A stretch of 64,000 nucleotides of DNA from Streptomyces rubellomurinus (GCF_000961885.1 NZ_JZKH01000008.1:1-64000); one strand, 5' to 3'. Shown: positions 19,645 through 29,961, numbered from the stretch's first letter. Notes: generated by a model from the sequence alone, not told the origin. Numbers and translations: made by a program.

Positions 19645-20241
19645 ATGGACTGGACCGAACTGATCGACACCGCCTTCAAGGTGGCGGGCAACAGCAACCA
19701 AGCCAACCAGGCCGCGGCCCTGCGCACGGTCGAGGCCACCGTGCTCGCGGGCGAGTCGCCCGTCGCCTCCACCGCCGGGCGCCACCCCGACCACTTCCGC
19801 CGGGGCGCACTGGTGCTGACCACCCATCGGCTGCTCTTCCTGAAGGACGGGAAGCCGCCGGTCCCGGTTCCGCTCGCCGCCGTCACCGACGCCTCCGTGG
19901 TCCGGACCAAGTTCAACGGCGAGGTGCTGACGGTCGTCGCGCTGACCGGTGCGCACCGCTTCGAGGACGTGATCAAGGGCGAGGTCTTCGCCGAGCAGAT
20001 CCGGGAGGCCGCCCGGCGCGCCCGCACCGCCCCGCCCGCCGACGCCGCACCGGCCCACGACACCGCACCGGCCGTCGCCGCCGCGCCGCCCGTCGCCCTG
20101 CCGCCCGCCGACGCCGCCCCGGCCGAGCTCGACGCGGGCGAGCGGCTCCTCGGCCAGCTGGAGCGGTTGGCCGCCCTGCACGCCTCCGGGGCGCTCACCG
20201 ACGAGGAGTTCGGCCGGGCCAAGCAGCGCCTGCTCGGCTGA
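19645..20241 (+). CDS. PH-like domain protein with C-terminal SHOCT motif
   Basis: 198-aa soluble protein. Residues about 40-130 look like a bacterial PH/GRAM-type beta barrel (RGALVLTTHRLLFLKDG, VPLAAVTDASVVRTKFNGEVLTVV). An Ala/Pro linker follows, and the last 35 residues form a SHOCT-type motif (LLGQLERLAALHASGALTDEEF). SHOCT motifs are short oligomerisation or targeting tails. The gene is divergent from the pseudokinase (58 bases between starts) and convergent with kinase 2 (19 bases between stops). Its position between kinase genes suggests a shared role, which is inference. Confidence 0.75.
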   Translation: MDWTELIDTAFKVAGNSNQANQAAALRTVEATVLAGESPVASTAGRHPDHFRRGALVLTTHRLLFLKDGKPPVPVPLAAVTDASVVRTKFNGEVLTVVALTGAHRFEDVIKGEVFAEQIREAARRARTAPPADAAPAHDTAPAVAAAPPVALPPADAAPAELDAGERLLGQLERLAALHASGALTDEEFGRAKQRLLG

Positions 20242-20260
20242 GCCCCGCGCCCGGCCGGCG

Positions 20261-22243
20261 CTACGGCGCCGGCTGGAAGCTGCCGAACACGACGTCCCGG
20301 GCCTGGGCCTGCGCGGCCCACTGCGCGTCCGGGACGATCCAGTAGATCGAGTAGCCGTACTTGGCCGGGCTGCCGGTCACGAAGCCGCGGTTGAGCGAGT
20401 GGGTCTTGGGGGTGCCGTTGGTCCACTCCCAGTCCGCCGCGTTGCTCCACTGCCGGTAGCTGATCGCCGCCAGGTTCAGCCGCTGGTAGTTGGTCACCTG
20501 CCCGCGCACGTTGGGCTCGGAGTCCTGCCAGTCGGCGAGGGCGCTCGCGCCGGGCGAGGTGGTCCACTCGATCCGCAGCTGGCTGCCGTCCGCGGCGTTC
20601 TTGAAGATCCGCCGGTTGCCGTCCGAGCCGGCCGGCTGCAGCCAGTCCGGCAGGGTGACGGAGAAGCCGCTCGGGTCCTTGTACTCGTGGAACCCGGCGG
20701 GCACCGGAGCGCCCGGCGCGGCCTGCGTCGTGCTCGGGGCGGGCGCCGGGGGCTGCGCCGCGGGCGTGGTGGCGGCGGGCGGGGGCGGCGCGGCGGCCGA
20801 GCTCGCGCCGGTGGCCGGCGGCTCGGTGGGCGCCGGCGTGGCGGGGGCGGGCTCGGTGGGCGCGGACGCGCTCTGGCTCGGGGTCGCCTCGGTGCTCGCC
20901 ACGACGGGCGCGGCGGAGCCGGCGCCGTGCGCGGTCCCGCCGGTCGCGCCGTCGTCCCCGCCGACCGCCCGGACCACCGCGACCACCCCGGCGATCAGCA
21001 GCAGCACCAGCACCACGGTGACCACGGCCAGCCGCCGCCGACCCTTGCGCGGGTCGGCGCCGGCCGCCTGCGTGGCGCCCCTGGTCCACTCGCTGGTCAC
21101 CGGCCGGATCGGCTCGGGCTCCGGCGCGGAGGCGGCCCCGGCCGCGGCGGCAGCGGCCGGCTCGGCCGCCGGCTCCACGGCGGCCGCCGGCTCCACGGCG
21201 GCCGCCGGCTCCTCGTCCCGCGCCCGGCTGCCGACCCGGACGGTCCCGAGCAGCCCGCCGACGGTCCGTCGACGCGCCGGCTCGGCCCGCGCCGGCTCGG
21301 CCTGCACCGGATCGGCCTGCGCCTGCTCGGTCTCCGCCGGCTCGCCCTTCGCCTCCTCGGCGGCGGGCTTCAGCGGCACCGCGTGCTCGGTGGTCGACTC
21401 CGCCTTCGCGGTGGCCTCGGCGACCACCCGCTTCAGCATCGACCGGGTCTGCGAGGCGTCCAGCCGCTTCGCCGGGTCCTTCTCCAGCAGCCCCTCGATC
21501 ACCGGCAGCAGCGGCCCGGCGTTCGCCGGCACGGTCAGGTCCTCGGTCATCACCGCGGTCAGCGTGGCCAGCGCCGAGCCCCGGTCGTACGGCGGCCGGC
21601 CCTCCACCATCGCGTACAGCGTGCCGCCGAGCGACCACAGGTCGGCGGGCGGGCCGGGCTTCTGCCCGCGCGCCCGCTCCGGGGATATGTACGAGGGCGC
21701 GCCGACCAGCATGCCGGTGGAGGTGACGGAGGCGTCGCCCTCCACGCTGGCGATGCCGAAGTCGGTCAGCACCACCCGGCCGTCCTCGCCGATCAGCACG
21801 TTGGACGGCTTCACGTCACGGTGCAGGATGCCCAGCGCGTGCGCGGACATCAGCACGCCCAGCACGTCCAGCGCGATCTCGGCCGCCCGGGCGGGCTCCA
21901 ACGGCCCGTCCTCGCGGACGACGTCGGCCAGCGAGCGGGACTCGACCAGCTCCATGACGATCCACGGCCGGTCGTCCTCCTCGACCACGTCGAAGACGGT
22001 CACCGCCGAGTTGTGCCGGATCCGCGCGGTCGCCTTGGCCTCGCGCAGCGTCCGGACGATCAGCCGGTGCTTCTCCTCCTCCTCGACGCTGGCGTTCATC
22101 CGCAGTTCCTTGACCGCGACGGTCCGGTCCAGCATCTCGTCCTCGGCGCGCCAGACGGTGCCCATGCCGCCGCGCCCGAGCACCGCGGTCAGCCGGTAGC
22201 GGCCGGCCAGCAGGCGGCCGGTGGAGCCCTGCGCCTCGGTCAT
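20261..22243 (-). CDS. Membrane Ser/Thr protein kinase with extracytoplasmic domain (kinase 2)
   Basis: 660-aa Hanks-type kinase. The catalytic core is complete: GRGGMGTVW, Lys45 in VAVKE, HRDVKPSNVLI (141-151), DFG (161-163) and SPER. The long acidic/Ala-rich linker contains repeated EPAAAV units. One transmembrane helix lies at about 405-425, then an Ala/Pro/Thr-rich stalk and an outer domain of about 150 residues with DPSGFSVTLPDWL. That domain parallels the DPAGFRFPLPNG region of kinase 1. I start at ATG 22243 (MTEAQGSTGRLLAGRY), because the kinase fold begins directly after it. The in-frame start at 22357 would add 38 low-complexity residues. It could phosphorylate its neighbours, including the PH/SHOCT protein. 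Confidence 0.92.
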   Translation of the reverse strand: MTEAQGSTGRLLAGRYRLTAVLGRGGMGTVWRAEDEMLDRTVAVKELRMNASVEEEEKHRLIVRTLREAKATARIRHNSAVTVFDVVEEDDRPWIVMELVESRSLADVVREDGPLEPARAAEIALDVLGVLMSAHALGILHRDVKPSNVLIGEDGRVVLTDFGIASVEGDASVTSTGMLVGAPSYISPERARGQKPGPPADLWSLGGTLYAMVEGRPPYDRGSALATLTAVMTEDLTVPANAGPLLPVIEGLLEKDPAKRLDASQTRSMLKRVVAEATAKAESTTEHAVPLKPAAEEAKGEPAETEQAQADPVQAEPARAEPARRRTVGGLLGTVRVGSRARDEEPAAAVEPAAAVEPAAEPAAAAAAGAASAPEPEPIRPVTSEWTRGATQAAGADPRKGRRRLAVVTVVLVLLLIAGVVAVVRAVGGDDGATGGTAHGAGSAAPVVASTEATPSQSASAPTEPAPATPAPTEPPATGASSAAAPPPPAATTPAAQPPAPAPSTTQAAPGAPVPAGFHEYKDPSGFSVTLPDWLQPAGSDGNRRIFKNAADGSQLRIEWTTSPGASALADWQDSEPNVRGQVTNYQRLNLAAISYRQWSNAADWEWTNGTPKTHSLNRGFVTGSPAKYGYSIYWIVPDAQWAAQAQARDVVFGSFQPAP

Positions 22244-22496
22244 TCGGAACGTTCCCCCATGTGCTGCCGGCGGTCGTGGTGACGGCGCGTCGGCCCTGCC
22301 GGGCCCGGACGGCCAAGCCTCCATCATCCCCTGTCCCGCGGGCCCACGACCACCCACCCCCTGCCCCGAGCCCGGACGAACCGGAACGCTCGCGGCGCTC
22401 CGTGCCCGATCTGTGATCGAAAACTCGCCGAGATCCGTCCGAAACGCTGCTACCGTTCGGCAGCTTCATCGTCTTTCCGGGGGGGACTCGACGCCC

Positions 22497-23060
22497 ATGA
22501 CCGCACCCGCACCGGACGCTGACGGCCAGTCGGTCCGCCCGCCCACCGCGCAGCACTACACGGTCGCACCGCTCCCGGCCGCGCCCGAGGGGTACGTCGC
22601 CCCCGGCATGCCCGGCGCTCCGGTCACGGGGTACGAGCCCGTCGCCCCCGCCCACCGGGCGGCCCCGCGCCGCCGCACCGCCCCGGCGATCGCCCTCGCC
22701 CTGCTCGCCGCGCTGCTCGGCGCCCTGGCGTACGGCTGCGCGCCGCTGCGGGCGGCCGACAGCCTCGGCTGGCTGGCCATCGCCCAGGCCGGCCTGATCG
22801 CGCTCCCGCTCGGCCGGCTCGGCGGCCCGAGCCGCCTGCTCCCGCCCCTCGGCGCCCTGCTGGCGGCGGCCGCCCTGTTACTCGGCCAGCTCACCCAGCA
22901 CCTGCGCCAGGTCCGCGCCGACGGCCCCGGGCCGGACGGCCTGCCGCACGACGCGCTGGCCGGCTGGCGCGCCGACCTCCGGCCGCTCGACCTCGCCTTC
23001 TACGCCATCGCGCTGATCGGCGGCTACCTGCTCACCCGCCGCGCCGCCACCCGCACCTAG
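22497..23060 (+). CDS. Hypothetical membrane protein with cytoplasmic Pro-rich N-terminus
   Basis: 187 aa starting at ATG 22497 behind the purine-rich gggggga at 22479-22486. The first 60 residues are Pro/Ala-rich and hydrophilic. Four hydrophobic segments follow (about residues 63-80, 88-103, 112-130 and 160-178, e.g. AIALALLAALLGALAYG and GALLAAAALLLGQL), and the protein ends in a basic tail. I do not recognise a family. It is divergent from kinase 2 and convergent with guaB3. Confidence 0.75.
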   Translation: MTAPAPDADGQSVRPPTAQHYTVAPLPAAPEGYVAPGMPGAPVTGYEPVAPAHRAAPRRRTAPAIALALLAALLGALAYGCAPLRAADSLGWLAIAQAGLIALPLGRLGGPSRLLPPLGALLAAAALLLGQLTQHLRQVRADGPGPDGLPHDALAGWRADLRPLDLAFYAIALIGGYLLTRRAATRT

Positions 23061-23100
23061 GCCCTCGCCCGCCCCCGGTCTCCGGGGGCCGGCGAGGGCC
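23058..23100. terminator. Bidirectional terminator between convergent genes
   Basis: Perfect 11-bp outer stem aggccctcgcc (23058-23068) with ggcgagggcct (23090-23100), plus an inner pairing of cccccgg with ccggggg. It lies between the membrane protein stop and the guaB3 stop and can serve both. Confidence 0.8.
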
Positions 23101-23113
23101 TTCGTCAGCGGAC

Positions 23114-24241
23114 TCAGCGGTGGTTGAGCGCCGGGTTGACCGTCACCTCGACCCGCTGGAACTCCTTGAGCTCCGTGTAGCCGGTGGTGGCCATCGCCCG
23201 CCGCAGCGCGCCGAACAGGTTCATCGTGCCGTCCGGGGTGTGCGAGGGACCGGTCAGGATCTCCTCGGTGGTGCCGACGGTGCCGAGGTTGACCCGCTTG
23301 CCGCGCGGCAGCTCCTCGTGGACGGCCTCCATGCCCCAGTGGAAGCCCTTGCCGGGCGCGTCGGTGGCCCGGGCCAGCGCGGCACCGATCATCACCGCGT
23401 CGGCGCCGCAGGCGACGGCCTTCGGGATGTCGCCGCTGTAGCCGACGCCGCCGTCCGCGATCACGTGCACGTAGCGGCCGCCGGACTCGTCCATGTAGTC
23501 GCGACGGGCGGCGGCCACGTCGGCGACGGCGGTGGCCATCGGCACCTGGATGCCCAGCACGTTCCGGGTGGTGTGGGCGGCGCCGCCGCCGAAGCCGACC
23601 AGCACACCGGCCGCGCCGGTCCGCATCAGGTGCAGCGCGGCGGTGTAGGTGGCGCAGCCGCCGACGATCACCGGGACGTCGAGCTCGTAGATGAACTGCT
23701 TGAGGTTCAGCGGCTCGGCGGCGCTGGAGACGTGCTCGGCCGAGACGGTGGTGCCGCGGATGACGAAGACGTCGACGCCCGCGTCCACGACGGCCTTGGA
23801 GAACTCGGCGGTGCGCTGCGGCGAGAGCGCGGCGGCGGTGACCACGCCGGAGTCGCGGACCTCCTGGATGCGCTGCTTGATCAGCTCGGCGCGGATCGGC
23901 GCGGCGTAGACCTCCTGCAGGCGGCGGGTCGCGGCGGCCTCGTCGGTGATCGAGGCGATCTCGTCGAGCAGCGGCTGCGGGTCCTCGTAGCGGGTCCAGA
24001 GGCCTTCGAGGTTCAGCACGCCGAGGCCGCCGAGCCGGCCGATGGCGATGGCCTGCTGCGGCGAGACCACGCTGTCCATCGGGGCCGCCAGGAAGGGCAG
24101 CTCGAAGCGGTAGGCGTCGATCTGCCAGGCGATCGAGACCTCCTTCGGGTCCCGGGTGCGACGGCTGGGGACGACGGCGATGTCGTCGAAGGAGTACGCC
24201 CGGCGGCCGCGCTTGCCTCGCCCGATCTCGATCTCAGTCAC
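23114..24241 (-). CDS. guaB3: IMP-dehydrogenase-related protein GuaB3
   Basis: 375-aa TIM-barrel protein of the IMPDH/GMP-reductase superfamily, without CBS domains. It has the opening IGRGKRGRRAYSFDDI, PMDSVVSP, VIVGGCAT, RYVHVIADGGV and ACGADAVMIG. In the active loop, where IMPDH has SICTT, this protein reads GGGAAHTT (encoded at 23561-23590), so the catalytic Cys is absent. The role is therefore unsettled: some GuaB3 proteins of other phyla that keep the Cys have been described as GMP reductases. I use GTG 24241 because AGAAGG lies suitably upstream, while ATG 24268 has no ribosome site. It is downstream of guaB with a terminator between. Confidence 0.88.
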   Translation of the reverse strand: MTEIEIGRGKRGRRAYSFDDIAVVPSRRTRDPKEVSIAWQIDAYRFELPFLAAPMDSVVSPQQAIAIGRLGGLGVLNLEGLWTRYEDPQPLLDEIASITDEAAATRRLQEVYAAPIRAELIKQRIQEVRDSGVVTAAALSPQRTAEFSKAVVDAGVDVFVIRGTTVSAEHVSSAAEPLNLKQFIYELDVPVIVGGCATYTAALHLMRTGAAGVLVGFGGGAAHTTRNVLGIQVPMATAVADVAAARRDYMDESGGRYVHVIADGGVGYSGDIPKAVACGADAVMIGAALARATDAPGKGFHWGMEAVHEELPRGKRVNLGTVGTTEEILTGPSHTPDGTMNLFGALRRAMATTGYTELKEFQRVEVTVNPALNHR

Positions 24242-24385
24242 TTCGAGCCCTTCTGGTTTGTTGCTCATGCCCGCCGGGTCACCCCGGCCGCCCTCCAGTA
24301 TCCCGTACCGCGGCTCGCGCGCTCGCCTCCGAGCCGAAGGCCGCGGGAGGGGCCGCCGCCCGGACGGCCCGGCCCCCGGACACGC

Positions 24386-24413
24386 GGAAGGGCCCGCCGG
24401 AGCGGGCCCTTCC
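24386..24413. terminator. guaB terminator
   Basis: Perfect 11-bp stem ggaagggcccg (24386-24396) with cgggcccttcc (24403-24413) and a 6-base loop. It starts 12 bases past the guaB stop and separates guaB from guaB3. Confidence 0.85.
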
Positions 24414-24425
24414 CGGGTCAGCGCG

Positions 24426-25994
<1,569 letters not shown>

Positions 25995-26176
25995 TCACTC
26001 GTCCGGACCGCCGAAAGCCGGGTGGCTATGGAGGAACCTCCAAAGGAACCCCGCGTTCACCCGCGAAACTTTGGCGACCCGCCCAGGCGCCGATACCCCA
26101 TGGTACTGGCACCGCGAATGTGTCCTCGTGTGCCCTTGACAACAACCACCCCCCGTGGGCCATTCCGGCCCCGGGT

Positions 26177-26902
26177 TCAGGACGACTCCTCCGCGAGCGC
26201 CCGCAGCCGGCTGAGCGCCCGGTGCTGCGCGACGCGGACGGCGCCCGGCGACATCCCCAGCACCTCGCCGGTCTCCTCCGCCGACAGCCCGGCGGCCACC
26301 CGCAGCAGCACCAGCTCGCGCTGGCGGGCCGGCAGGTTGGAGAGCAGTTCCTTGGCCCAGGCCGCGTCGCTGCTCAGCAGCGCCTGCTCCTCCGGGCCGA
26401 GCGCCTCGTCCGGCACCTCCGGCAGGTCGTCCTGCGGCACCACGGTCGAGCCGGGCCCGCGCATCGCGGCCCGCTGCAGATCGGCGATCTTGTGCGCGGC
26501 GATCCCGTAGACGAAGGCCTCGAACGGCCGTCCCTGGTCCTTGTACCGGGGCAGCGCGCACAGCACCGCGACGCAGACCTCCTGCGCGACGTCGTCCACG
26601 TGGTGCCGGGCGCCGCCGGGCAGTCGGGCCAGCTTGGCCCGGCAGTACCGCAGCGCGAGCGGGTGGACGTAGGCGAGCAGCGCTTCGATGGCCGGCCCCT
26701 CGCCCCGGACGGCGTCCCCGACCAGCTCGCCGACCAGCGGCGAACCGCCCGTGCCGAGCACCGGCGGACGGCTGGGCCTCATCGGCCCGCCGGGTTCGCC
26801 GGCGGCGCCGGAGTCGGTGTACGACGGATCGAGACCCGGCGCGGAGGGCTCGGCCTCCACCGGGTCCGCCTGGCCGGCCGCACCGGCGACGTCGTCACGC
26901 AT
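26177..26902 (-). CDS. RNA polymerase sigma-70-like (ECF-type) sigma factor
   Basis: About 241 aa. Region 2 is visible at about residues 65-150 ([53 protein letters not shown]). Region 4 is at about 180-240 ([26 protein letters not shown], then [15 protein letters not shown]). S. coelicolor has a sigma factor gene next to bldM, as I recall. The start is uncertain: I choose ATG 26902 (MRDDVAG), but ATG 26782 (MRPSRPP) would remove a 40-residue low-complexity leader. No anti-sigma gene is adjacent. Target promoters are not inferable. Confidence 0.82.
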   Translation of the reverse strand: MRDDVAGAAGQADPVEAEPSAPGLDPSYTDSGAAGEPGGPMRPSRPPVLGTGGSPLVGELVGDAVRGEGPAIEALLAYVHPLALRYCRAKLARLPGGARHHVDDVAQEVCVAVLCALPRYKDQGRPFEAFVYGIAAHKIADLQRAAMRGPGSTVVPQDDLPEVPDEALGPEEQALLSSDAAWAKELLSNLPARQRELVLLRVAAGLSAEETGEVLGMSPGAVRVAQHRALSRLRALAEESS

Positions 26903-27249
26903 CGGTCCATGGTGCCTGGTCGACCGGGAAAACGCGGCACCGCGTCCGGAGTTGTGCACCGGAACGTTATGCGCTGCGACACCGTACGGCGTGCCGCCGG
27001 GCACCACCGGCCCCTCCTGCACCGTGCCGCCTCCCGCCCCGCCGTGGTCGGCGGTCCCGTCCGTCGCGCCGTCCGCCGAGTGTGCCGAGTGTCCTGCGGC
27101 TGCGTGGTTCGCCGCAGTGCCTGTCCGCTGGTCCCCGAGGTGCTCCACTCCTCCATGGTGCAACCTCGGGGCCGCGACGTCACACGCCCGTGCGGTGTCC
27201 GCCTCCGGATTCGACGGCGGCGCGCCGCAGCCGACGGCGCCGCCGGCGG
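26903..27249. other. Intergenic region between bldM and the sigma factor gene
   Basis: 347 bases with no plausible gene. It contains the bldM terminator hairpin near 27215-27245 and presumably the sigma factor promoter. Frames in it have no recognisable protein. Confidence 0.5.
27215..27245. terminator. Probable bldM terminator
   Basis: 9-bp arms cggcggcgc (27215-27223) and gcgccgccg (27237-27245), starting 4 bases past the bldM stop. The 13-base loop and lack of a T-tract make it moderate. Confidence 0.5.
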
Positions 27250-27861
27250 TCAGCGGACCAGGCCCCAGCGGAAGCCCAGCGCCACCGCGTGCGCACGGTC
27301 GGAGGCCCCGAGCTTCTTGAACAGCCGTCGGGCGTGGGTCTTGACGGTGTCCTCGGAGAGGAACAGCTCACGGCCGATCTCGGCGTTGCTGCGGCCGTGG
27401 CTCATGCCTTCGAGCACCTGGATCTCACGCGCCGTCAGGGTCGGCGCCGCGCCCATGTCCGGGCTGCGCAGCCGGCGCGGGGCGAGCCGCCAGGTCGGGT
27501 CGGCGAGGGCCTGGGTGACGGTGGCCCGCAGCTCGGCGCGCGAGGCGTCCTTGTGCAGGTACCCGCGGGCGCCGGCGGCCACCGCGAGCGCGACACCGTC
27601 GAGGTCCTCGGCGACGGTGAGCATGATGATCCGCGCGCCCGGGTCGGCGGACAGCAGCCGCCGGACCGTCTCCACCCCGCCGAGGCCGGGCATCCGGACG
27701 TCCATCAGGACGAGATCGGAGCGGTCGGCCACCCAGCGGCGCAGGACCTCCTCCCCGTTCGTCGCGGTGGTGACCCGGTCCACACCGGGTACGGTCGCGA
27801 CCGCGCGGCGAAGCGCCTCGCGGGCGAGCGGGGAATCGTCGCAAACGAGAACGGAAGTCAT
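27250..27861 (-). CDS. bldM: Developmental response regulator BldM
   Basis: 203 aa, the size of S. coelicolor BldM, an orphan NarL/LuxR-type regulator needed for aerial hyphae and sporulation. The receiver domain has VLVCDDSP, Asp54 in [10 protein letters not shown] and the switch Lys in YLHKDAS. The helix-turn-helix reads [22 protein letters not shown] and [18 protein letters not shown]. There is no partner kinase gene nearby, as expected for this orphan. I start at ATG 27861 ([11 protein letters not shown]), with GGAGG 9 bases upstream; the open frame continues to 28032. A sigma-BldN-like promoter is visible at 28019-28046. It is divergent from whiD. Confidence 0.95.
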   Translation of the reverse strand: MTSVLVCDDSPLAREALRRAVATVPGVDRVTTATNGEEVLRRWVADRSDLVLMDVRMPGLGGVETVRRLLSADPGARIIMLTVAEDLDGVALAVAAGARGYLHKDASRAELRATVTQALADPTWRLAPRRLRSPDMGAAPTLTAREIQVLEGMSHGRSNAEIGRELFLSEDTVKTHARRLFKKLGASDRAHAVALGFRWGLVR

Positions 27862-28424
27862 GACCGTCGTCCTCCGCAGCTGATCCGCGTCACGTTGAGC
27901 CTCCTGGCTGGTACGAACCTCTCCGACACGGCCGATCGGCGACAGACTCCGTGCTGATCGCCCCAACTCGTCCGCGATCGTTCCCGACGTCCGGCGCCCG
28001 CTAACCGCCTCCGCACTTCCAACGACCGTCACTCGAATGAGTTACGGCCTTCAGGGCCATCTCCACCACTGTACGTGGCCAACCCGTTACCGATCAGCCG
28101 CATCGCGGTGCACACGCCGCACTTTTCCGCAGCTCGCGCGCGGTGGGCGCGCGACCCGCACACCGGTGCGGAGCGTCGCGCGCCCGCCGGACACCCGATT
28201 GCCACGTCCGCGCCCGCCCAAATCCCTTGCCCCCTTTGCCCGTTTTTATAGCTTTCGTATGGTCATTGACTGTTGTGCCAGTCTGTGGGTGACTTGTCCA
28301 TGGAGTTGCCTTAAGTCATATTTCCAGGTGTCCACACCGGTGCATCGACGCCCCGCCGCAACGCCCGGCAGCAGCCCGCCGAGCGTCCGGCCCACGGCAG
28401 ACGAGCCTCTGAAGGGAATGAGCC
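27862..28424. other. bldM-whiD divergent control region
   Basis: 563 bases with no gene between two divergent developmental genes. It holds the sigma-BldN-like promoter of bldM (28019-28046). It also has an AT-richer patch near 28235-28330 ahead of whiD that should carry the whiD promoter. I could not fix whiD -35/-10 boxes with confidence. Confidence 0.6.
28019..28046 (-). promoter_or_regulatory. Sigma-BldN-type promoter for bldM
   Basis: On the minus strand, CGTAAC (28041-28046) is followed after exactly 16 bases by CGTTGG (28019-28024). This fits the CGTAAC-N16-CGTTGA consensus I remember for the developmental sigma factor BldN, which is known to transcribe bldM. It would give a leader of about 150 bases. 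Confidence 0.7.
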
Positions 28425-28751
28425 ATGGCAGATTTCTCCCGCCTCCCGGGCCCCAACGCGGACCTCTGGGACTGGCAGCTCTCCGCGGCCTGCCGTGGCG
28501 TGGACAGCTCGCTCTTCTTCCACCCCGAGGGCGAACGCGGCGCGGCACGCAGCTCGCGCGAGACCAGTGCCAAGGAGGTGTGCATGCGCTGCCCGGTGAT
28601 CGCCGAGTGCGCGGCGCACGCGCTGGCGGTCCGGGAGCCGTACGGCGTCTGGGGCGGGATGACCGAGGACGAGCGCGAGGAGATGCTGGGCCGCTCGCGG
28701 CACCGGCTGGTGGAGGTCCCGCTGACCCCGCCGGCGATCGCGCAGCGTTAG
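28425..28751 (+). CDS. whiD: WhiB-like iron-sulfur regulator WhiD
   Basis: 108-aa Wbl protein required for late sporulation in Streptomyces. The four [4Fe-4S] ligands are Cys23, Cys53, Cys56 and Cys62 (AACRG; VCMRCPVIAEC). The G[VI]WGG turn is at residues 74-78 (GVWGG), and a basic C-terminal region follows. The opening MADFSRLPGPNADLWDWQL is the WhiD form rather than that of other Wbl proteins. The ribosome site GAAGGGA (28411-28417) lies 7 bases before the ATG. It is divergent from bldM; Wbl proteins bind the sigma-HrdB region 4. Confidence 0.95.
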   Translation: MADFSRLPGPNADLWDWQLSAACRGVDSSLFFHPEGERGAARSSRETSAKEVCMRCPVIAECAAHALAVREPYGVWGGMTEDEREEMLGRSRHRLVEVPLTPPAIAQR

Positions 28752-28856
28752 CCCCGGCCACCACGACGCGCCGTGGAGAAACGTTTCTTCGCGGCGCCCC
28801 CGACCCGGCACCCCCGATCCGGCGGACCGGGCCTCGCGGACCGGGCCCACCGGCCG

Positions 28857-29852
28857 TCAGCGGTCGGCAGCCGCCCCCGCCAGCCGCTCCAGCATCAGCG
28901 CCACCGCCGGCACCTCGGCGAGGTCCGGCAGGGTGAGCGCCACCACCTGACGCACCGCCGGCGCCCCGGCGGCCGTCCGCACCGGCACCGTCGACACGCC
29001 GTCAGGGCGCACCGACTGCAGCGCCAGCCGGGGCAGCACCGCCACCCCCAGCCCGGCCGCCACCAGGCCGACCACCGCCGGGTAGTCGTCGGTCGCGAAG
29101 TCGATCCGGGGCTCGAAGCCCGCCGCCGCGCACAGCTCCACCAGGTGGCCCCGGCACTGGGGGCAGCCGGCGATCCACTGCTCCCCCGCCAGCTGAGCCA
29201 GCTCCACCGGCCCGCCGCGCCCGGCCAGCGGGTGCGCGGCGGGCAGCAGACCCACCAGCGGGTCGTCCAGCAGCGGGGTGGCCACCAGGTCGGACCAGTC
29301 GGCGCCGGCGCTCAGCTGCTGCGCCTCCAGGTTGGCCTCGGCGCGCGCCTCGCGCGCCGTCCCGTGCGCGGGCGCCGCCGGCGCACCGCCGTCCGACTGC
29401 GGGTAGCGGAAGGCCAGCGCGATCTCGCACTCGCCGCCGCGCAGCATCGCCAGCGACTCCGGCGGCTCCGCCTCGACCAGCGACACGCGCACCCCCGGAT
29501 GGCCGTCCCGCAGCCGGGCGACGGCCGGCGGCACCAGGGTGGAGCTGGCGGTCGGGAAGGACACCAGCCGCACCCGCCCGGCCCGCAGCCCGGCGATCGC
29601 GGCCACCTCCTCCTCGGCGGCGGACAGCCCGGCCAGGATCCCGGTGGCGTGCTTGAGCAGGACCTTCCCGGCCTCGCTGAGCTGCATGCCCCGGCCCGAG
29701 CGGACCACCAGCGGGGTGTCCACGGACTTCTCCAGGGCCTTCATCTGCTGGCTGATGGCGGGCTGCGTACAGCCCAGCTCGCGGGCGGCCGCGGAGAAGG
29801 AGCCGGTGCGGGCGACGGCACGCAGGACGCGCAGATGGCGGGCCTCGATCAT
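28857..29852 (-). CDS. LysR-family transcriptional regulator
   Basis: 331 aa. The N-terminal winged helix (residues 1-65) reads LRVLRAVARTGSFSAAARE, then CTQPAISQQMKALE. The effector-binding domain (about 90-310) begins RVRLVSFPTASSTLVPPAV. The C-terminal half is Cys/Ala-rich, and no ligand can be assigned. Unusually for the family, there is no divergent target gene: groEL1 lies upstream on the same strand. The short repeat at 29866-29878 could be an autoregulatory site. Confidence 0.9.
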   Translation of the reverse strand: MIEARHLRVLRAVARTGSFSAAARELGCTQPAISQQMKALEKSVDTPLVVRSGRGMQLSEAGKVLLKHATGILAGLSAAEEEVAAIAGLRAGRVRLVSFPTASSTLVPPAVARLRDGHPGVRVSLVEAEPPESLAMLRGGECEIALAFRYPQSDGGAPAAPAHGTAREARAEANLEAQQLSAGADWSDLVATPLLDDPLVGLLPAAHPLAGRGGPVELAQLAGEQWIAGCPQCRGHLVELCAAAGFEPRIDFATDDYPAVVGLVAAGLGVAVLPRLALQSVRPDGVSTVPVRTAAGAPAVRQVVALTLPDLAEVPAVALMLERLAGAAADR

Positions 29853-29865
29853 GCCTCAGTTATAA

Positions 29866-29878
29866 GGCAATCTTTGCC
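29866..29878. promoter_or_regulatory. Inverted repeat ahead of the LysR gene
   Basis: GGCAA (29866-29870), TCT, TTGCC (29874-29878), located 14 bases upstream of the LysR start in an AT-rich patch. This could be a LysR autoregulatory site; the arms are short. Confidence 0.35.
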
Positions 29879-29961
29879 AGGAGCAAAATTCTTCTGATAG
29901 TTGAGTCTTCAAGCGGATCGTACCGGAGCCGCCGCTCGGAGGGCGGCTGCCGCCGCCGACG

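Noticed and set aside
14818..20181. A 5.4-kb open frame on the minus strand (1787 codons)
   Set aside because: It is an artefact of high GC: only its downstream end (to 16461) matches a protein family. The rest is antisense or out of frame to the kinase genes and has Arg/Ala/Gly-rich shadow composition.
26136..26141. TTGACA on the plus strand
   Set aside because: No -10 at proper distance and no plus-strand gene downstream; the flanking genes are both on the minus strand.
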